Shown one piece after another: positions 27,251 through 36,902 of a stretch of 64,000 nucleotides of DNA; within the stretch, counting starts at the first letter, position 1, and every line of letters starts with the position of its first letter. The DNA is from Celerinatantimonas sp046054165 (lineage in GTDB: Bacteria > Pseudomonadota > Gammaproteobacteria > Enterobacterales > Celerinatantimonadaceae): the NCBI RefSeq assembly GCF_046054165.1, contig NZ_JBFNXK010000006.1, positions 203,020-267,019 of the forward strand, in the 5' to 3' direction. The notes under the pieces were generated by a model. It was not told the DNA's origin, did no database searches, and worked only from the letters and a program-made list of their open reading frames with translations. The position numbers and the translations under genes are program-made.

Positions 27251-28393
27251 TTAACTTTCATCCACAAATCGTTGCCGTTGATTTCGACCTGCCCGTTTGG
27301 CCTGATAGAGTGCTTCATCGGCTTGTTGCATCAACAATAACGCGGAGCGCTGCGGATCGCCCACCCCGGTTGCAATCCCAATACTGACGGTGACCCATGA
27401 AGAAACATCCGAACATTCATGAACCAGCGTCTCATTGAGTAACCGGTTTTGGATCCGTGCGGCAACCTTATCACCACTTTGCTCCGTCGCATTCGGGAGC
27501 AACACGACAAATTCTTCGCCCCCGTAACGAAATGCACAATCATCTTCTCGCAAGATAGACTGTTCTAGCACATCGGCAATATGAATCAGGCACTGATCGC
27601 CCTGAATATGCCCATAGTGATCATTATAGGCTTTAAAATAATCGACATCGATCATCAGCAGACTGATCGGTTTACCACTTCGGGAAGACTGTCGCCACCA
27701 TTTATCCAATTTACGATCAAACATAGAACGGTTATATAACCCCGTCAGGGCATCGGTCTCACTGCGATGGCGCATCATACGATTCGCCTGTCGCAAATCA
27801 CTGACTAAGGCCTGATTTTCTACCATCCGGGTAAAGACGTCGTACAAAATATGATAGGAACGGCGTTGGATATAATTAATGACGCCCCAGGTCAGCACTT
27901 GCGCCATCAGCAAACCTATTTGCATCACATTTTGATAGTCGATGAGATAGGCCAGAACAATTAAGGTCGGGATCCAGAAACTGTTAAAACTGGCCCGATG
28001 TGCCTGCAACGGCAAAATCATCACCGGGATCAGCGCCATCAACAAGACCTGACAAAGTTGCTGATTGACGGCAGGGAGCAACGGAAAGAACAGCAGCAAT
28101 GACAAACAGTGGTAAAAACCACCGAATCCCATTAAGACAAACATCATCTTTTCAATATGGGCCGGGGTTCCCCAGCCGTGATACCGGATCTGCAATTTAA
28201 TAAAAACCGCGCTACAGCTGACCACCACGGCAAAACCAACCACCCATAACCCCAACCACAAATTAGGGACATGTTGCCACACCAGCCCAATCCAAATAAT
28301 GCCATAGACGAAACCCACCCACATTCCGGCGGCACCGCTATGCAAAATGTATCGGGCAAATTCCTGACGTATTTGAAGACGTTCCTGTGACAC
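27251..28393 (-). CDS. Membrane-bound diguanylate cyclase (GGDEF)
   Basis: Makes c-di-GMP from two GTP. The 380-residue protein has five or six hydrophobic helices (about residues 20-185) similar to MHYT/MASE-like input regions, a short coiled coil, then a GGDEF domain. The active-site loop GGEEF is at 291-295, preceded by the inhibitory I-site RxxD (REDD), so product feedback is expected. TDALTGLYNRSMFD marks the domain start. The start is a GTG at 28393 with GAGGG about 6 bases upstream. It is monocistronic between yihD and the divergent pgi. No sensing ligand can be named. Confidence 0.92.
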   Translation of the reverse strand: MSQERLQIRQEFARYILHSGAAGMWVGFVYGIIWIGLVWQHVPNLWLGLWVVGFAVVVSCSAVFIKLQIRYHGWGTPAHIEKMMFVLMGFGGFYHCLSLLLFFPLLPAVNQQLCQVLLMALIPVMILPLQAHRASFNSFWIPTLIVLAYLIDYQNVMQIGLLMAQVLTWGVINYIQRRSYHILYDVFTRMVENQALVSDLRQANRMMRHRSETDALTGLYNRSMFDRKLDKWWRQSSRSGKPISLLMIDVDYFKAYNDHYGHIQGDQCLIHIADVLEQSILREDDCAFRYGGEEFVVLLPNATEQSGDKVAARIQNRLLNETLVHECSDVSSWVTVSIGIATGVGDPQRSALLLMQQADEALYQAKRAGRNQRQRFVDES

Positions 28394-28670
28394 GCAATGC
28401 CCTCAGCCAAAGTTAACAGATGAAAAATAAAGCGCGATATTCTATCATGAGCGCTTTAGTAGCGGTTAAAAATAATACGAAATACCACAATTCTAACGAT
28501 AGGTATGCCTTCTTTTCAAACTATCGTAAAATGGTGCGTGATACACTACTGCTTTGATCTAGTTCCTTGCCTAATAAGTGGTAATCGTTAAAGTAGAACC
28601 ATTTTTAGGCTACAGATAGGCTTCATCGTCTGTTGGTCAACCTATTAAAAACATATCTGGACTATTGATT

Positions 28671-30323
28671 ATGCTAGAAAACATAAATCCAACCACGACT
28701 TCTGCGTGGAAAGAACTACAAGCCCATTTTGCTCAGATGCAGCAAACCAATCTTAAAGAGCTTTTTGCCAACGATTCTCAACGCTTTGACAAGTTTACGG
28801 CTTCTTTTAACGATCAGATCCTTCTCGATTATTCTAAAAACTTGATCACTGAAGAAACTCTCGAAAAACTCTTCAAACTGGCTGAAGAATGTAAACTTTC
28901 CAGTGCTATTAAAGCGATGTTTGGCGGTGAAAAAATTAACCGTACTGAAGATCGTGCCGTGCTTCACACTGCGCTGCGTAATCGTAGCAACACCCCGATC
29001 ACAGTAGACGGTCAGGATGTGATGCCTGAAGTCAACGCCGTACTGGCTAAAATGAAAGCCTTCTGCGCTAAAATCCATAGCGGAGAATGGAAAGGCTATA
29101 CTGGCAAAACCATTAACAGCATTGTAAACATCGGTATCGGGGGCTCAGATTTAGGCCCGGTCATGATTACCGAAGCGCTGAAATTCTATAAAAAAGAACA
29201 AATTGATAGTTATTTTGTTTCGAATGTCGATGGTACTCACATTGCCGAAACCCTGAAAAAAGTCGATCCTGAAACCACTTTATTCCTGATCGCTTCTAAA
29301 ACCTTTACCACTCAAGAAACCATGACCAATGCCCATAGTGCTCGGGATTGGTTCTTAGCCTCTGCTAAAGATGAATCTCAAGTAGCCAAACACTTTGCGG
29401 CACTTTCAACCAATACCAAAGCCGTGTCAGAATTTGGGATTGATACCGCTAACATGTTTGAATTCTGGGACTGGGTCGGCGGCCGTTATTCATCTTGGTC
29501 TGCTATCGGTCTTTCTATTGCCCTGTCTATTGGCTTCGACAATTTTGAAGAACTGTTGGAAGGTGCTTATGAAATGGATCAGCATTTCACGACCACACCA
29601 CTTCATAAAAACCTGCCAGTATTGATGGGTCTTATCGGGATCTGGTACAACAACTTCTACGGCAGCGAAACTGTAGCGATTCTCCCTTACGATCAATACA
29701 TGCATCGTTTCCCTGCATACTTCCAGCAAGGCGATATGGAATCCAACGGGAAATATGTAGACCGTAACGGGAATCCAGTTGATTATCAGACCGGTCCTAT
29801 CATTTGGGGTGAAGCCGGCACTAATGGTCAGCATGCGTTCTACCAGTTGATCCATCAGGGCACTAAACTGATTCCTGCGGACTTTATTGCCCCAGCACAG
29901 ACTCATAACCCACTGGGCGATCATCATCAGAAACTGCTCTCAAACTTCTTTGCTCAAACAGAAGCTTTAGCTTTTGGTAAAGATGCCGATGCCGTTCGTG
30001 CTGAATTTGCAGCTCAAGGCAAAGCCGCCGATGAAATCGAACACTTGGTTCCATTTAAAGTTTTCTTGGGTAACCACCCAACCAACTCGATTCTGTTACA
30101 AAAAATCACACCACGGTCTTTAGGTTCCCTCATTGCTCTGTATGAACATAAAATCTTTGTTCAGGGGATCATCTGGAACATTTTCACATTTGACCAATGG
30201 GGTGTTGAATTAGGAAAACAATTGGCCAACAACATTCTTCCAGAACTCAAAGATGATGCCACTGTTTCCAGTCATGACAGTTCAACCAACGGTCTGATCA
30301 ACACCTTTAAAAAATGGCGTTGA
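28671..30323 (+). CDS. pgi: Glucose-6-phosphate isomerase
   Basis: Interconverts glucose-6-phosphate and fructose-6-phosphate in glycolysis and gluconeogenesis. The 550-residue protein has the two PGI signatures: a DWVGGRYSSWSAIGLSIAL-type block and the C-terminal GVELGKQLA. Also present are GIGGSDLGPVM (phosphate binding) and NHHP-type GNHPTNSILL. The ATG at 28671 is used; two codons upstream is an in-frame TTG. It is followed by a strong terminator. In this window it links the sucrose pathway (glucose-6-P from ScrB) to central metabolism. Confidence 0.96.
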   Translation: MLENINPTTTSAWKELQAHFAQMQQTNLKELFANDSQRFDKFTASFNDQILLDYSKNLITEETLEKLFKLAEECKLSSAIKAMFGGEKINRTEDRAVLHTALRNRSNTPITVDGQDVMPEVNAVLAKMKAFCAKIHSGEWKGYTGKTINSIVNIGIGGSDLGPVMITEALKFYKKEQIDSYFVSNVDGTHIAETLKKVDPETTLFLIASKTFTTQETMTNAHSARDWFLASAKDESQVAKHFAALSTNTKAVSEFGIDTANMFEFWDWVGGRYSSWSAIGLSIALSIGFDNFEELLEGAYEMDQHFTTTPLHKNLPVLMGLIGIWYNNFYGSETVAILPYDQYMHRFPAYFQQGDMESNGKYVDRNGNPVDYQTGPIIWGEAGTNGQHAFYQLIHQGTKLIPADFIAPAQTHNPLGDHHQKLLSNFFAQTEALAFGKDADAVRAEFAAQGKAADEIEHLVPFKVFLGNHPTNSILLQKITPRSLGSLIALYEHKIFVQGIIWNIFTFDQWGVELGKQLANNILPELKDDATVSSHDSSTNGLINTFKKWR

Positions 30324-30356
30324 TTTGTTGTTTTATCGGATCAGCTCAATAACTGC

Positions 30357-30384
30357 AAAGAGGGCCGCATTTGGCCCTCTTTTT
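30357..30384 (+). terminator. Rho-independent terminator of pgi
   Basis: AAAGAGGGCC (30357-30366) pairs with GGCCCTCTTT (30373-30382) around a GCATTT loop and is followed by TTT. A textbook intrinsic terminator 34 bases after the pgi stop. Confidence 0.93.
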
Positions 30385-30444
30385 TCGGTTGAATACAAGA
30401 GTTTCGAATATCCTTAAAGAAGTAGGATCCTAAAGGACGCGATA

Positions 30445-32052
30445 GTGCATTATTTACAGACTCTTCGATGGAAATTATTCCCCTGGCTGGCTGGTATAGT
30501 GCTGGCGTTCATCTTTTTAGTCATTCTATTTCTAACTCAACATATTTATAACGAACAAATTCAGCAGACCAGTTTTAACGAACAGGTTGAACGGCTTTAT
30601 GAAACCTTAAATCATCAAATCCATACCACTATTGAGCATGTTGAAAAAAGTCCGGCCATTTCACCTCAATGCGATCCGCAAGATATCTATACCTTAAGAC
30701 AGCTACAGTTCGATAATTCTCATATTGCTTTGTTCGGATTAATCAGCCCACAGGGAACGGTCTTATGCACCAGTTGGGGGGCTCCCAAAGCCGTTCATCA
30801 TGTGAAGCAGTTACAACTCACCGAAAATAAAATGCGCCTTATCGGCCCGATTGCACTGAACTATCTTGAGCGACCTTCATTTATTCTCGGTTGGGGATTA
30901 CCCAATCACTATGCCTTATATGGCTGGCTACCGATCCATCATCTCAGCAACATTTTTTCCCAGATGGATCAAAATATTCATGTCGAAATCATCCATAGCG
31001 ACACACTCAACACGATGTTGCAATCGAATTTTCCGGAATCGGCGGCCGCCAAAAAAATGCGCCCGATTTATACCCCGATTCAAAAACGGGAACAGCATGA
31101 GCGACAGGTCGAAGGTCATCATCTCTATTATTTCAGAGCCCCATTTAAAGACTTACCGCATATTGCCTTATATGCCAGCTACGATCTGAAGCATTCTATT
31201 TTACCGGTTAATTTTGAACCGCTGTGGTACATGATGGCTTTTGCCATTTTTATTTCCGCTACGCTGACCATACTGCAACTCCGTAAAACTCTCGAAGACT
31301 CCCGCTGGACCTTAAAGCACGCCTTAAATAATCATCAGCTCGTCAATTATTTTCAGCCAGTATTTAACACCCACACCCAACAAGTGGAAGGCGTTGAGGT
31401 TCTGGTGCGCTGGCAACATCCGCGTCAAGGGTTACTCACCCCCCAACATTTTTTAGCCAATCTGATCCGTTACCGACTCTGTGATCAGTTTTTACTCCAA
31501 CAATTAAAACAGCTCCCGGAACAGCTGGCTCCCATCAAGCAGATCAATCCGGCGCTAAAGGTTAATATTAATGTGCTGGCCCACCAATTGATGAATCCAC
31601 TAGTCATTCAAGGGATCCATCAGTTACAACAGCAGATCGGTTCCGTCATCATCGAATTAACGGAACAAGAATTAGTCAGTGATCAACCATTATTCCTAGA
31701 TGTACTGGAACAGCTGCGCGAGGATCGGATCAAAATCGCAATTGATGATTTTGGAACTGGATTCTCCAGTCTGAGTTATCTGCAAAAATTTCCGGTGGAT
31801 CTACTCAAAATTGACCAGATGTTTGTCGCCTCTATCGGCACTGACGCCGTAAATACCCCGGTGCTGGAAAGTATTATCCATCTCGGACATCGTTTGCATA
31901 TCCAGATGGTTGCCGAAGGCGTTGAGACCTTTGAACAATCAGAAAAATTAAATAGAATGGGTATTGTCTTTCAGCAAGGATGGCTACACGGAAAACCGAT
32001 TCCGGCCAGTCAGCTATTATCGTTAAAAGTATTTAGCAAAACACCTGATTAG
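30445..32052 (+). CDS. CSS-motif c-di-GMP phosphodiesterase (EAL)
   Basis: Predicted to hydrolyse c-di-GMP. The 535-residue protein has TM1 (about 13-33), a periplasmic CSS-type sensor with Cys76 and Cys108 (motif CTSWG), TM2 (about 255-275) and a cytoplasmic EAL domain. The EAL motif is EVL (VEVLVRWQHP). The other catalytic blocks, IELTEQE, DDFGTGFSSLSYL, DLLKID and EGVET, are intact, so activity is likely. In the PdeC-type family the two cysteines form a DsbA-dependent disulfide that inhibits the enzyme. The start is a GTG at 30445 with AAAGGA upstream. Its stop codon lies directly before, and in frame with, polB. Confidence 0.9.
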   Translation: MHYLQTLRWKLFPWLAGIVLAFIFLVILFLTQHIYNEQIQQTSFNEQVERLYETLNHQIHTTIEHVEKSPAISPQCDPQDIYTLRQLQFDNSHIALFGLISPQGTVLCTSWGAPKAVHHVKQLQLTENKMRLIGPIALNYLERPSFILGWGLPNHYALYGWLPIHHLSNIFSQMDQNIHVEIIHSDTLNTMLQSNFPESAAAKKMRPIYTPIQKREQHERQVEGHHLYYFRAPFKDLPHIALYASYDLKHSILPVNFEPLWYMMAFAIFISATLTILQLRKTLEDSRWTLKHALNNHQLVNYFQPVFNTHTQQVEGVEVLVRWQHPRQGLLTPQHFLANLIRYRLCDQFLLQQLKQLPEQLAPIKQINPALKVNINVLAHQLMNPLVIQGIHQLQQQIGSVIIELTEQELVSDQPLFLDVLEQLREDRIKIAIDDFGTGFSSLSYLQKFPVDLLKIDQMFVASIGTDAVNTPVLESIIHLGHRLHIQMVAEGVETFEQSEKLNRMGIVFQQGWLHGKPIPASQLLSLKVFSKTPD

Positions 32053-32061
32053 GGGGCGGCC

Positions 32062-34398
32062 ATCACTACCGGCTTTTTACTAAACCGCAGCAGCTATGAC
32101 CGACAGGGCCAACCGGTCATTGACTTATGGCTCGCCACTGAGCAGGGTTGTGTTAATCTGCTCATCGAGGATCAACAACCGTTGCTGTTCGTCGTATCTG
32201 ATCAGCTGCAAACCGTCACCCAAGTATTACCCCCCGATAGCTTCACGACCAAACCGTTATCCTTTATGACCTTTAATCAGCAAACGGTGATCCCCCTTTA
32301 TTTTAAAAATCTGCACACTTTTTACGAAGCACGCAAGCAACTGACCGATCACCATCTGCTCCATTTTGAGAGCGATTTGCGTCATCATGAACGTTACCTC
32401 ATGGAGCGTTTCGCTTATGGAATGGTGGAATTCTATGGGCAAGCCGTTGCCAACAAAGGTTACACCCAATACCGTCAGGTCAAACTGCGAGGCTGTGAAG
32501 CGGCCATTCCGCCTCTCACCACGCTGTCGGTCGATCTGGAATGTTCACGACACGGGCATTTGTATTGTATTGGTCTGAGCGGATCCGACTACGAAAAAGT
32601 ATTGATGATCGGTAGCCAACCGGCGGACCCACCGCCTTCTTATATCGAATGGGTTGCGGATGAAGTGACGCTCCTGCAACGATTCATCCGTGAAATTCAG
32701 GACCGTGATCCTGATCTGCTCATCGGTTGGAACGTGATCCAATTCGATTGCCAACTATTGGCCCGCCGGGCCCAGCACCACCAGATCCCGTTGCGTCTGG
32801 GTCGAGCCGGAAAACTCGCCCGCTGGCAACCGGCCAGTGAATACCGGCAAGGCTTTTTTGATATTCCGGGTCGCGTGGTGATCGACGGCATTCAAGGGCT
32901 CAAAACCGCCACCTACCAGTTTGATAGTTTCAGTTTGGAATCCGTGGCACAACAGCTGCTGGGAGAAGGCAAGCTCAGCGACGATCCGGATCACCGGATG
33001 GATGAAATCGAACGTCAATTTCATCAAGATAAGCCCCAGTTAGCCGCGTATAACCTGCAAGATTGCCGATTAGTCGAAGCTATCTTTGCCAAAACCCATC
33101 TCATTGAATATCTGTGTCTGCGTAGCCAACTCACCGGACTCGATTTAGACCGTCCCGGAGGCAGTGTCGCAGCCTTTACCAACATGTATCTTCCCAAATT
33201 ACATCGGGCCGGCTACATCGCCCCTAATCTTAGCGAAGAGGAGGGATTAGCCAGCCCCGGGGGCTATGTGATGGATTCAAAGCCGGGCCTTTATGAAAAC
33301 GTGCTGGTCCTTGATTTTAAAAGCCTGTATCCCTCGATTATCCGAACCTTCAAGATCGATCCGATGGGGCTCATCGAAGGTTTAAAACACCCAGAACACA
33401 GTATTGACGGTTTCTTAGGGGCCCGTTTTTCCAGAACCCAACATTATCTCCCGGCGATTATTGACGCGCTGTGGCAACAACGGGATAAAGCCAAACAACA
33501 ACAAGATAAGGCCCGCTCCCAGGCGATTAAGATTCTGATGAACAGTTTTTATGGTGTCTTAGGTTCTGGCGGATGCCGCTTTTATGATCCGCGGCTGGCC
33601 AGTTCTATTACCATGCGTGGCCATGAAATCATGCAACAAACGGCTGCCTGGATCCATGAAGCGGGCTATGACGTGATCTATGGGGATACCGATTCGACAT
33701 TTGTTTTACTCGGTCCGGGTTATGATGCCGATCAGGCGGCTCGGATCGGACAACAGCTTGAGCAACAGATCAATCAGCGCTGGCAAGCCAGCATCCGCCA
33801 AAAATTCGATCTGGACTGCGCGTTAGAACTAGAGTTTGAAACCCATTATCAGCGTTTTCATATGCCGACTATTCGGGGCTCTCAGGCCGGGAGTAAAAAA
33901 CGTTACGCCGGGCTAAAAGCCGATGGCGAGTTGATTTTTAAAGGGCTAGAAACCGTCCGGAGCGACTGGACCGAGCTGGCCAAACAATTTCAAACCCAGT
34001 TATATCAGCTCATCTTTACGCATCAGGACCCAACCCCCATGATCCGAAAATTTGTCGCTGAAACACTTTCAGGACAGCGAGATCAGGATTTAATTTACCG
34101 AAAACGGCTCCGGCGTCCTCTAGCCGCCTATCAAAAAAATATTCCACCGCAGGTTCGAGCCGCTCGAGAAGCCGACCAACAAAACCAACAACAGGGCAAA
34201 TCACTCCGTTATCAACATCAGGGATGGATCCGCTATCTCATCACACTGTCGGGACCACAGGCCGTTGAATGTCAAAGTGCTCCTATCGATTATCAACACT
34301 ATGTTGAAAAACAGCTACAGCCGGTCGCCGATGCGATTCTGCCGGAAATCAATCTGGATTTTCATTCCATCACCAGCGCTCAGATAGACCTGTTTTAA
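32062..34398 (+). CDS. polB: DNA polymerase II (family B), apparent AUC start
   Basis: SOS-associated repair and translesion polymerase with proofreading. Exonuclease motif I (SVDLECS), polymerase motif DFKSLYPSIIRTF, region NSFYGVLGSGG and catalytic YGDTDSTF are all present, as is the C-terminal beta-clamp-type end QIDLF. E. coli Pol II is 783 residues. The conserved N-terminus GFLL...DLWLATEQG extends back to about 32071, yet between the upstream stop (32050-32052) and that block there is no ATG, GTG or TTG. The codon at 32062 is ATC, five bases after AGGGGG, so AUC initiation giving 778 residues is the best fit. The first conventional start, TTG at 32182, would delete about 40 conserved residues. 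Confidence 0.9.
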   Translation: MTTGFLLNRSSYDRQGQPVIDLWLATEQGCVNLLIEDQQPLLFVVSDQLQTVTQVLPPDSFTTKPLSFMTFNQQTVIPLYFKNLHTFYEARKQLTDHHLLHFESDLRHHERYLMERFAYGMVEFYGQAVANKGYTQYRQVKLRGCEAAIPPLTTLSVDLECSRHGHLYCIGLSGSDYEKVLMIGSQPADPPPSYIEWVADEVTLLQRFIREIQDRDPDLLIGWNVIQFDCQLLARRAQHHQIPLRLGRAGKLARWQPASEYRQGFFDIPGRVVIDGIQGLKTATYQFDSFSLESVAQQLLGEGKLSDDPDHRMDEIERQFHQDKPQLAAYNLQDCRLVEAIFAKTHLIEYLCLRSQLTGLDLDRPGGSVAAFTNMYLPKLHRAGYIAPNLSEEEGLASPGGYVMDSKPGLYENVLVLDFKSLYPSIIRTFKIDPMGLIEGLKHPEHSIDGFLGARFSRTQHYLPAIIDALWQQRDKAKQQQDKARSQAIKILMNSFYGVLGSGGCRFYDPRLASSITMRGHEIMQQTAAWIHEAGYDVIYGDTDSTFVLLGPGYDADQAARIGQQLEQQINQRWQASIRQKFDLDCALELEFETHYQRFHMPTIRGSQAGSKKRYAGLKADGELIFKGLETVRSDWTELAKQFQTQLYQLIFTHQDPTPMIRKFVAETLSGQRDQDLIYRKRLRRPLAAYQKNIPPQVRAAREADQQNQQQGKSLRYQHQGWIRYLITLSGPQAVECQSAPIDYQHYVEKQLQPVADAILPEINLDFHSITSAQIDLF

Positions 34399-34430
34399 AT
34401 TTTTAATCACTCCACTGTGCGTGATTATGC

Positions 34431-36503
34431 TCAGCAGTCCCTCGCCACCAGCACCACAATCGAATGCGGCTCCAGTAATATCGAGGCTTGATGATATGGT
34501 TTGGCCTCACCCATATCACAAATATCATCCGGAGAAGGCGCTGCCGTATTCAAAACTAGCCGCCATTGCTGTCGATCAATCGTCGGCAACTCAAATGTTA
34601 ACGGTTGCCAATACGCATTCACCGCCAAATAAAGATGTTCGTTGCGATACGGCAGGGCGTAACTCAACGCGATGGAATGTGAATCATCGGCATAATCCGG
34701 CTGATCGACATGAACCCCATGTTTCTGGATCCGTCCATCATCGAGAATATGACTCAACGTGTCGTGGATCCGGTGTTCCAATGCCGGATCTTTAAACCGA
34801 AGCTCAATTAGTTTTCGGACAAAACGCGCCAGATCCTGATACTGTTCGGCCCGTTTCCAGTCAAACCAACTCAGCGCATTATCCTGACAGTATCCGTTAT
34901 TATTGCCCCGTTGGGTACGGCCGACTTCATCTCCCATCGAGATCATCGGAGTTCCCAGCGACAGCAGTAAAATTGTAAAGAAATTTTTCATCTGTCGCTG
35001 GCGCAGCTGTAAGATGACCGGATCAGTCAGCCCGTCTTCTCCCTCATAACCAAAGTTATAAGATAAATTGTGATTGTCACCGTCCCGATTATCTTCGCCA
35101 TTTGCGAGATTATTTTTGCTGTTATAACTCACCAGATCGTTCAGGGTAAAACCATCATGGGCCGTGATAAAATTGATTGATCGCTGTGGAGTTCGATGAT
35201 CGTCATAATACAGATCGGGGCTTCCCAATAATCGATTGATAAAACCATGAACCCGACCATTATCTCCCCGAAGAAAAGCCCGGACATCATCCCGAAATAA
35301 GCCGTTCCATTCATTCCAACGATCGCCGACAAATTTCCCGACCTGATATAATCCTCCGGCATCCCATGCTTCGGCAATAATTTTAGTGCCCGCCAAAACG
35401 GGCTCGGAATCAATCGACCACAAAAGGGGGGGATCGCTTAAGACTTCACCTAACGAATTGCGAGATAACACCGAGGCTAAATCAAACCGGAATCCATCAA
35501 CATGCATCTCCGTCACCCAATACTTCAGGGCATCTCGGATCATCCGCCGCATAATCGAATTATTGGTATTGCAGGTATTTCCGCAGCCACTGTAGTTGCT
35601 GTAATACTGCTGATCAGAGCGCTCTAAAATATAGTAGGCATCATTCTGTAGCCCCTTCAGGCTGAGGGTTGGACCGAATTCATTGCCTTCAGTGGTATGG
35701 TTAAAAACCACATCCAAGATCACTTCGATTTTAGCTTTATGCAGCGCCAGAACCATCTCCCGGAACTCGGTGGAAGGTCCCCCTAAATGGGAATTAGAGC
35801 TATATGCGGTATGGGGAGAAAAAAAGTTAATCGGGCAGTATCCCCAATAATTTTGCTTGCCACTCGCGGCATCGGCTGGATCAAAATGCGCCACGGGGAG
35901 CAGCTCAACCGCAGTGATCCCCAGTGATTTCAGATACGGGATTTTTTCAATAACTCCGGCGTAAGTCCCTCTTTTTTCGGCACTCACCCCCGATTGTTCA
36001 TCTTTAGTAAAGCCGCCGACATGCATTTCATAGATCACGGTATCGGCAAGTGAGCGATGGATCGGTTTGGTTCCCTCCCAGTTAAAGGGCCGTAGCTCTA
36101 GGGCAACCGATTTAACCGCGCAGGACTCGGTATTCTTACCATATTCCCGATAGGCATCCCGACTATAATTACTCGGCAGCCGCAGCTCTTTGGCATAAGG
36201 GTCAACCAGCACTTTCGATGCATCAAAACGCATCCCACGCTCGGGTTGAAACGGTCCTTGCACCTGAAACCCATATAATGCACCGGCTTTCAGGCCTTTG
36301 ACAAAGACATGCCAATAATTATCGGTTTTGTTCCGGATCGGATCGAACTCAATCCGCTGATAGGGTGTTTCACTGTCAATCGCATCAAAAAGTAATAGCG
36401 TCACAGCCGTTGCCGATTTGCTATAAAGGCTAAAATTAACCCCGGTACTTTCGACGCGAGAGCCTAGGGGATAACTTTGCCCGGGCAATGCGCTCAAAAC
36501 CAT
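34431..36503 (-). CDS. glgX: Glycogen debranching enzyme / isoamylase-type glycosidase (GH13)
   Basis: Hydrolyses alpha-1,6 branches of glycogen or limit dextrins. The protein has an N-terminal CBM48-like domain (about 1-150) and a GH13 barrel with region I DVVFNH, region II GFRFDLAS (nucleophile Asp), region III IIAEAWD (acid Glu) and region IV TAHDG. A C-terminal beta domain follows. At about 690 residues it is close to GlgX/TreX sizes. The Met at 36503 is chosen because AAGGA lies 8 bases upstream, while the earlier ATG at 36512 has none. No other glg genes are adjacent, so it is a stand-alone debrancher; TreX-like specificity cannot be excluded. Confidence 0.88.
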   Translation of the reverse strand: MVLSALPGQSYPLGSRVESTGVNFSLYSKSATAVTLLLFDAIDSETPYQRIEFDPIRNKTDNYWHVFVKGLKAGALYGFQVQGPFQPERGMRFDASKVLVDPYAKELRLPSNYSRDAYREYGKNTESCAVKSVALELRPFNWEGTKPIHRSLADTVIYEMHVGGFTKDEQSGVSAEKRGTYAGVIEKIPYLKSLGITAVELLPVAHFDPADAASGKQNYWGYCPINFFSPHTAYSSNSHLGGPSTEFREMVLALHKAKIEVILDVVFNHTTEGNEFGPTLSLKGLQNDAYYILERSDQQYYSNYSGCGNTCNTNNSIMRRMIRDALKYWVTEMHVDGFRFDLASVLSRNSLGEVLSDPPLLWSIDSEPVLAGTKIIAEAWDAGGLYQVGKFVGDRWNEWNGLFRDDVRAFLRGDNGRVHGFINRLLGSPDLYYDDHRTPQRSINFITAHDGFTLNDLVSYNSKNNLANGEDNRDGDNHNLSYNFGYEGEDGLTDPVILQLRQRQMKNFFTILLLSLGTPMISMGDEVGRTQRGNNNGYCQDNALSWFDWKRAEQYQDLARFVRKLIELRFKDPALEHRIHDTLSHILDDGRIQKHGVHVDQPDYADDSHSIALSYALPYRNEHLYLAVNAYWQPLTFELPTIDRQQWRLVLNTAAPSPDDICDMGEAKPYHQASILLEPHSIVVLVARDC

Positions 36504-36643
36504 TTTGACCATCCTTTAAAGTAGGAATGCGGTAACTCCCGATTCCTAAATACGCTCTTTTAAGAATGGTCGGTTTTGATAAAAAAGTAAAAAAACGTCC
36601 CCATTATTATAAGCCTGGGGCAATGATCATCATCCTTTCACGA

Positions 36644-36826
36644 TTATTGTTTAGGAGCCATTGAATACGTGCAATCCCGGGAACCGCGCCGTTTAGCAAT
36701 CCGATTTGCACCATAAATGCCCAATTGAGGTAAATCATCTGGCAACATCACTTCCAGTAATCCCTGTTCCACTTCTGCTTCCATACCTTTAATCATTTGA
36801 AAGTAATTAAGTTTTTCCTGTGTCAT
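36644..36826 (-). CDS. Small uncharacterised protein, 60 residues
   Basis: Not recognised. The ATG at 36826 has GGAGA 8 bases upstream. The product begins MTQEKLNYFQMIKG and ends in a basic, Arg/Lys-rich segment (NRIAKRRGSRDC). Its middle (EVMLPDDLPQLG) is acidic, so the protein is bipolar, with no TM segment or signal peptide. The frame is open to 36880 but the downstream ATG has the better ribosome site. It lies between glgX and a CsrB-like RNA on the same strand. A weak hairpin with a U-run on the minus strand (about 36590-36622) may end its transcript. Confidence 0.55.
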   Translation of the reverse strand: MTQEKLNYFQMIKGMEAEVEQGLLEVMLPDDLPQLGIYGANRIAKRRGSRDCTYSMAPKQ

Positions 36827-36902
36827 TGGATTATCTCCATCGCTAAACCATTTATGGGTTATCAGCAACTTTTGTACCAATAGTTAATGACTTTCAAAGA
36901 TT

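Noticed and set aside
32182..34398. polB starting at the first conventional start codon (TTG)
   Set aside because: It would remove about 40 residues that match the Pol II N-terminus; the AUC at 32062 with a well-placed ribosome site fits better.
34399..34430. Terminator between polB and glgX
   Set aside because: TAATCAC/GTGATTA form a short AT-rich stem with a 10-base loop and no U-run; too weak to call.
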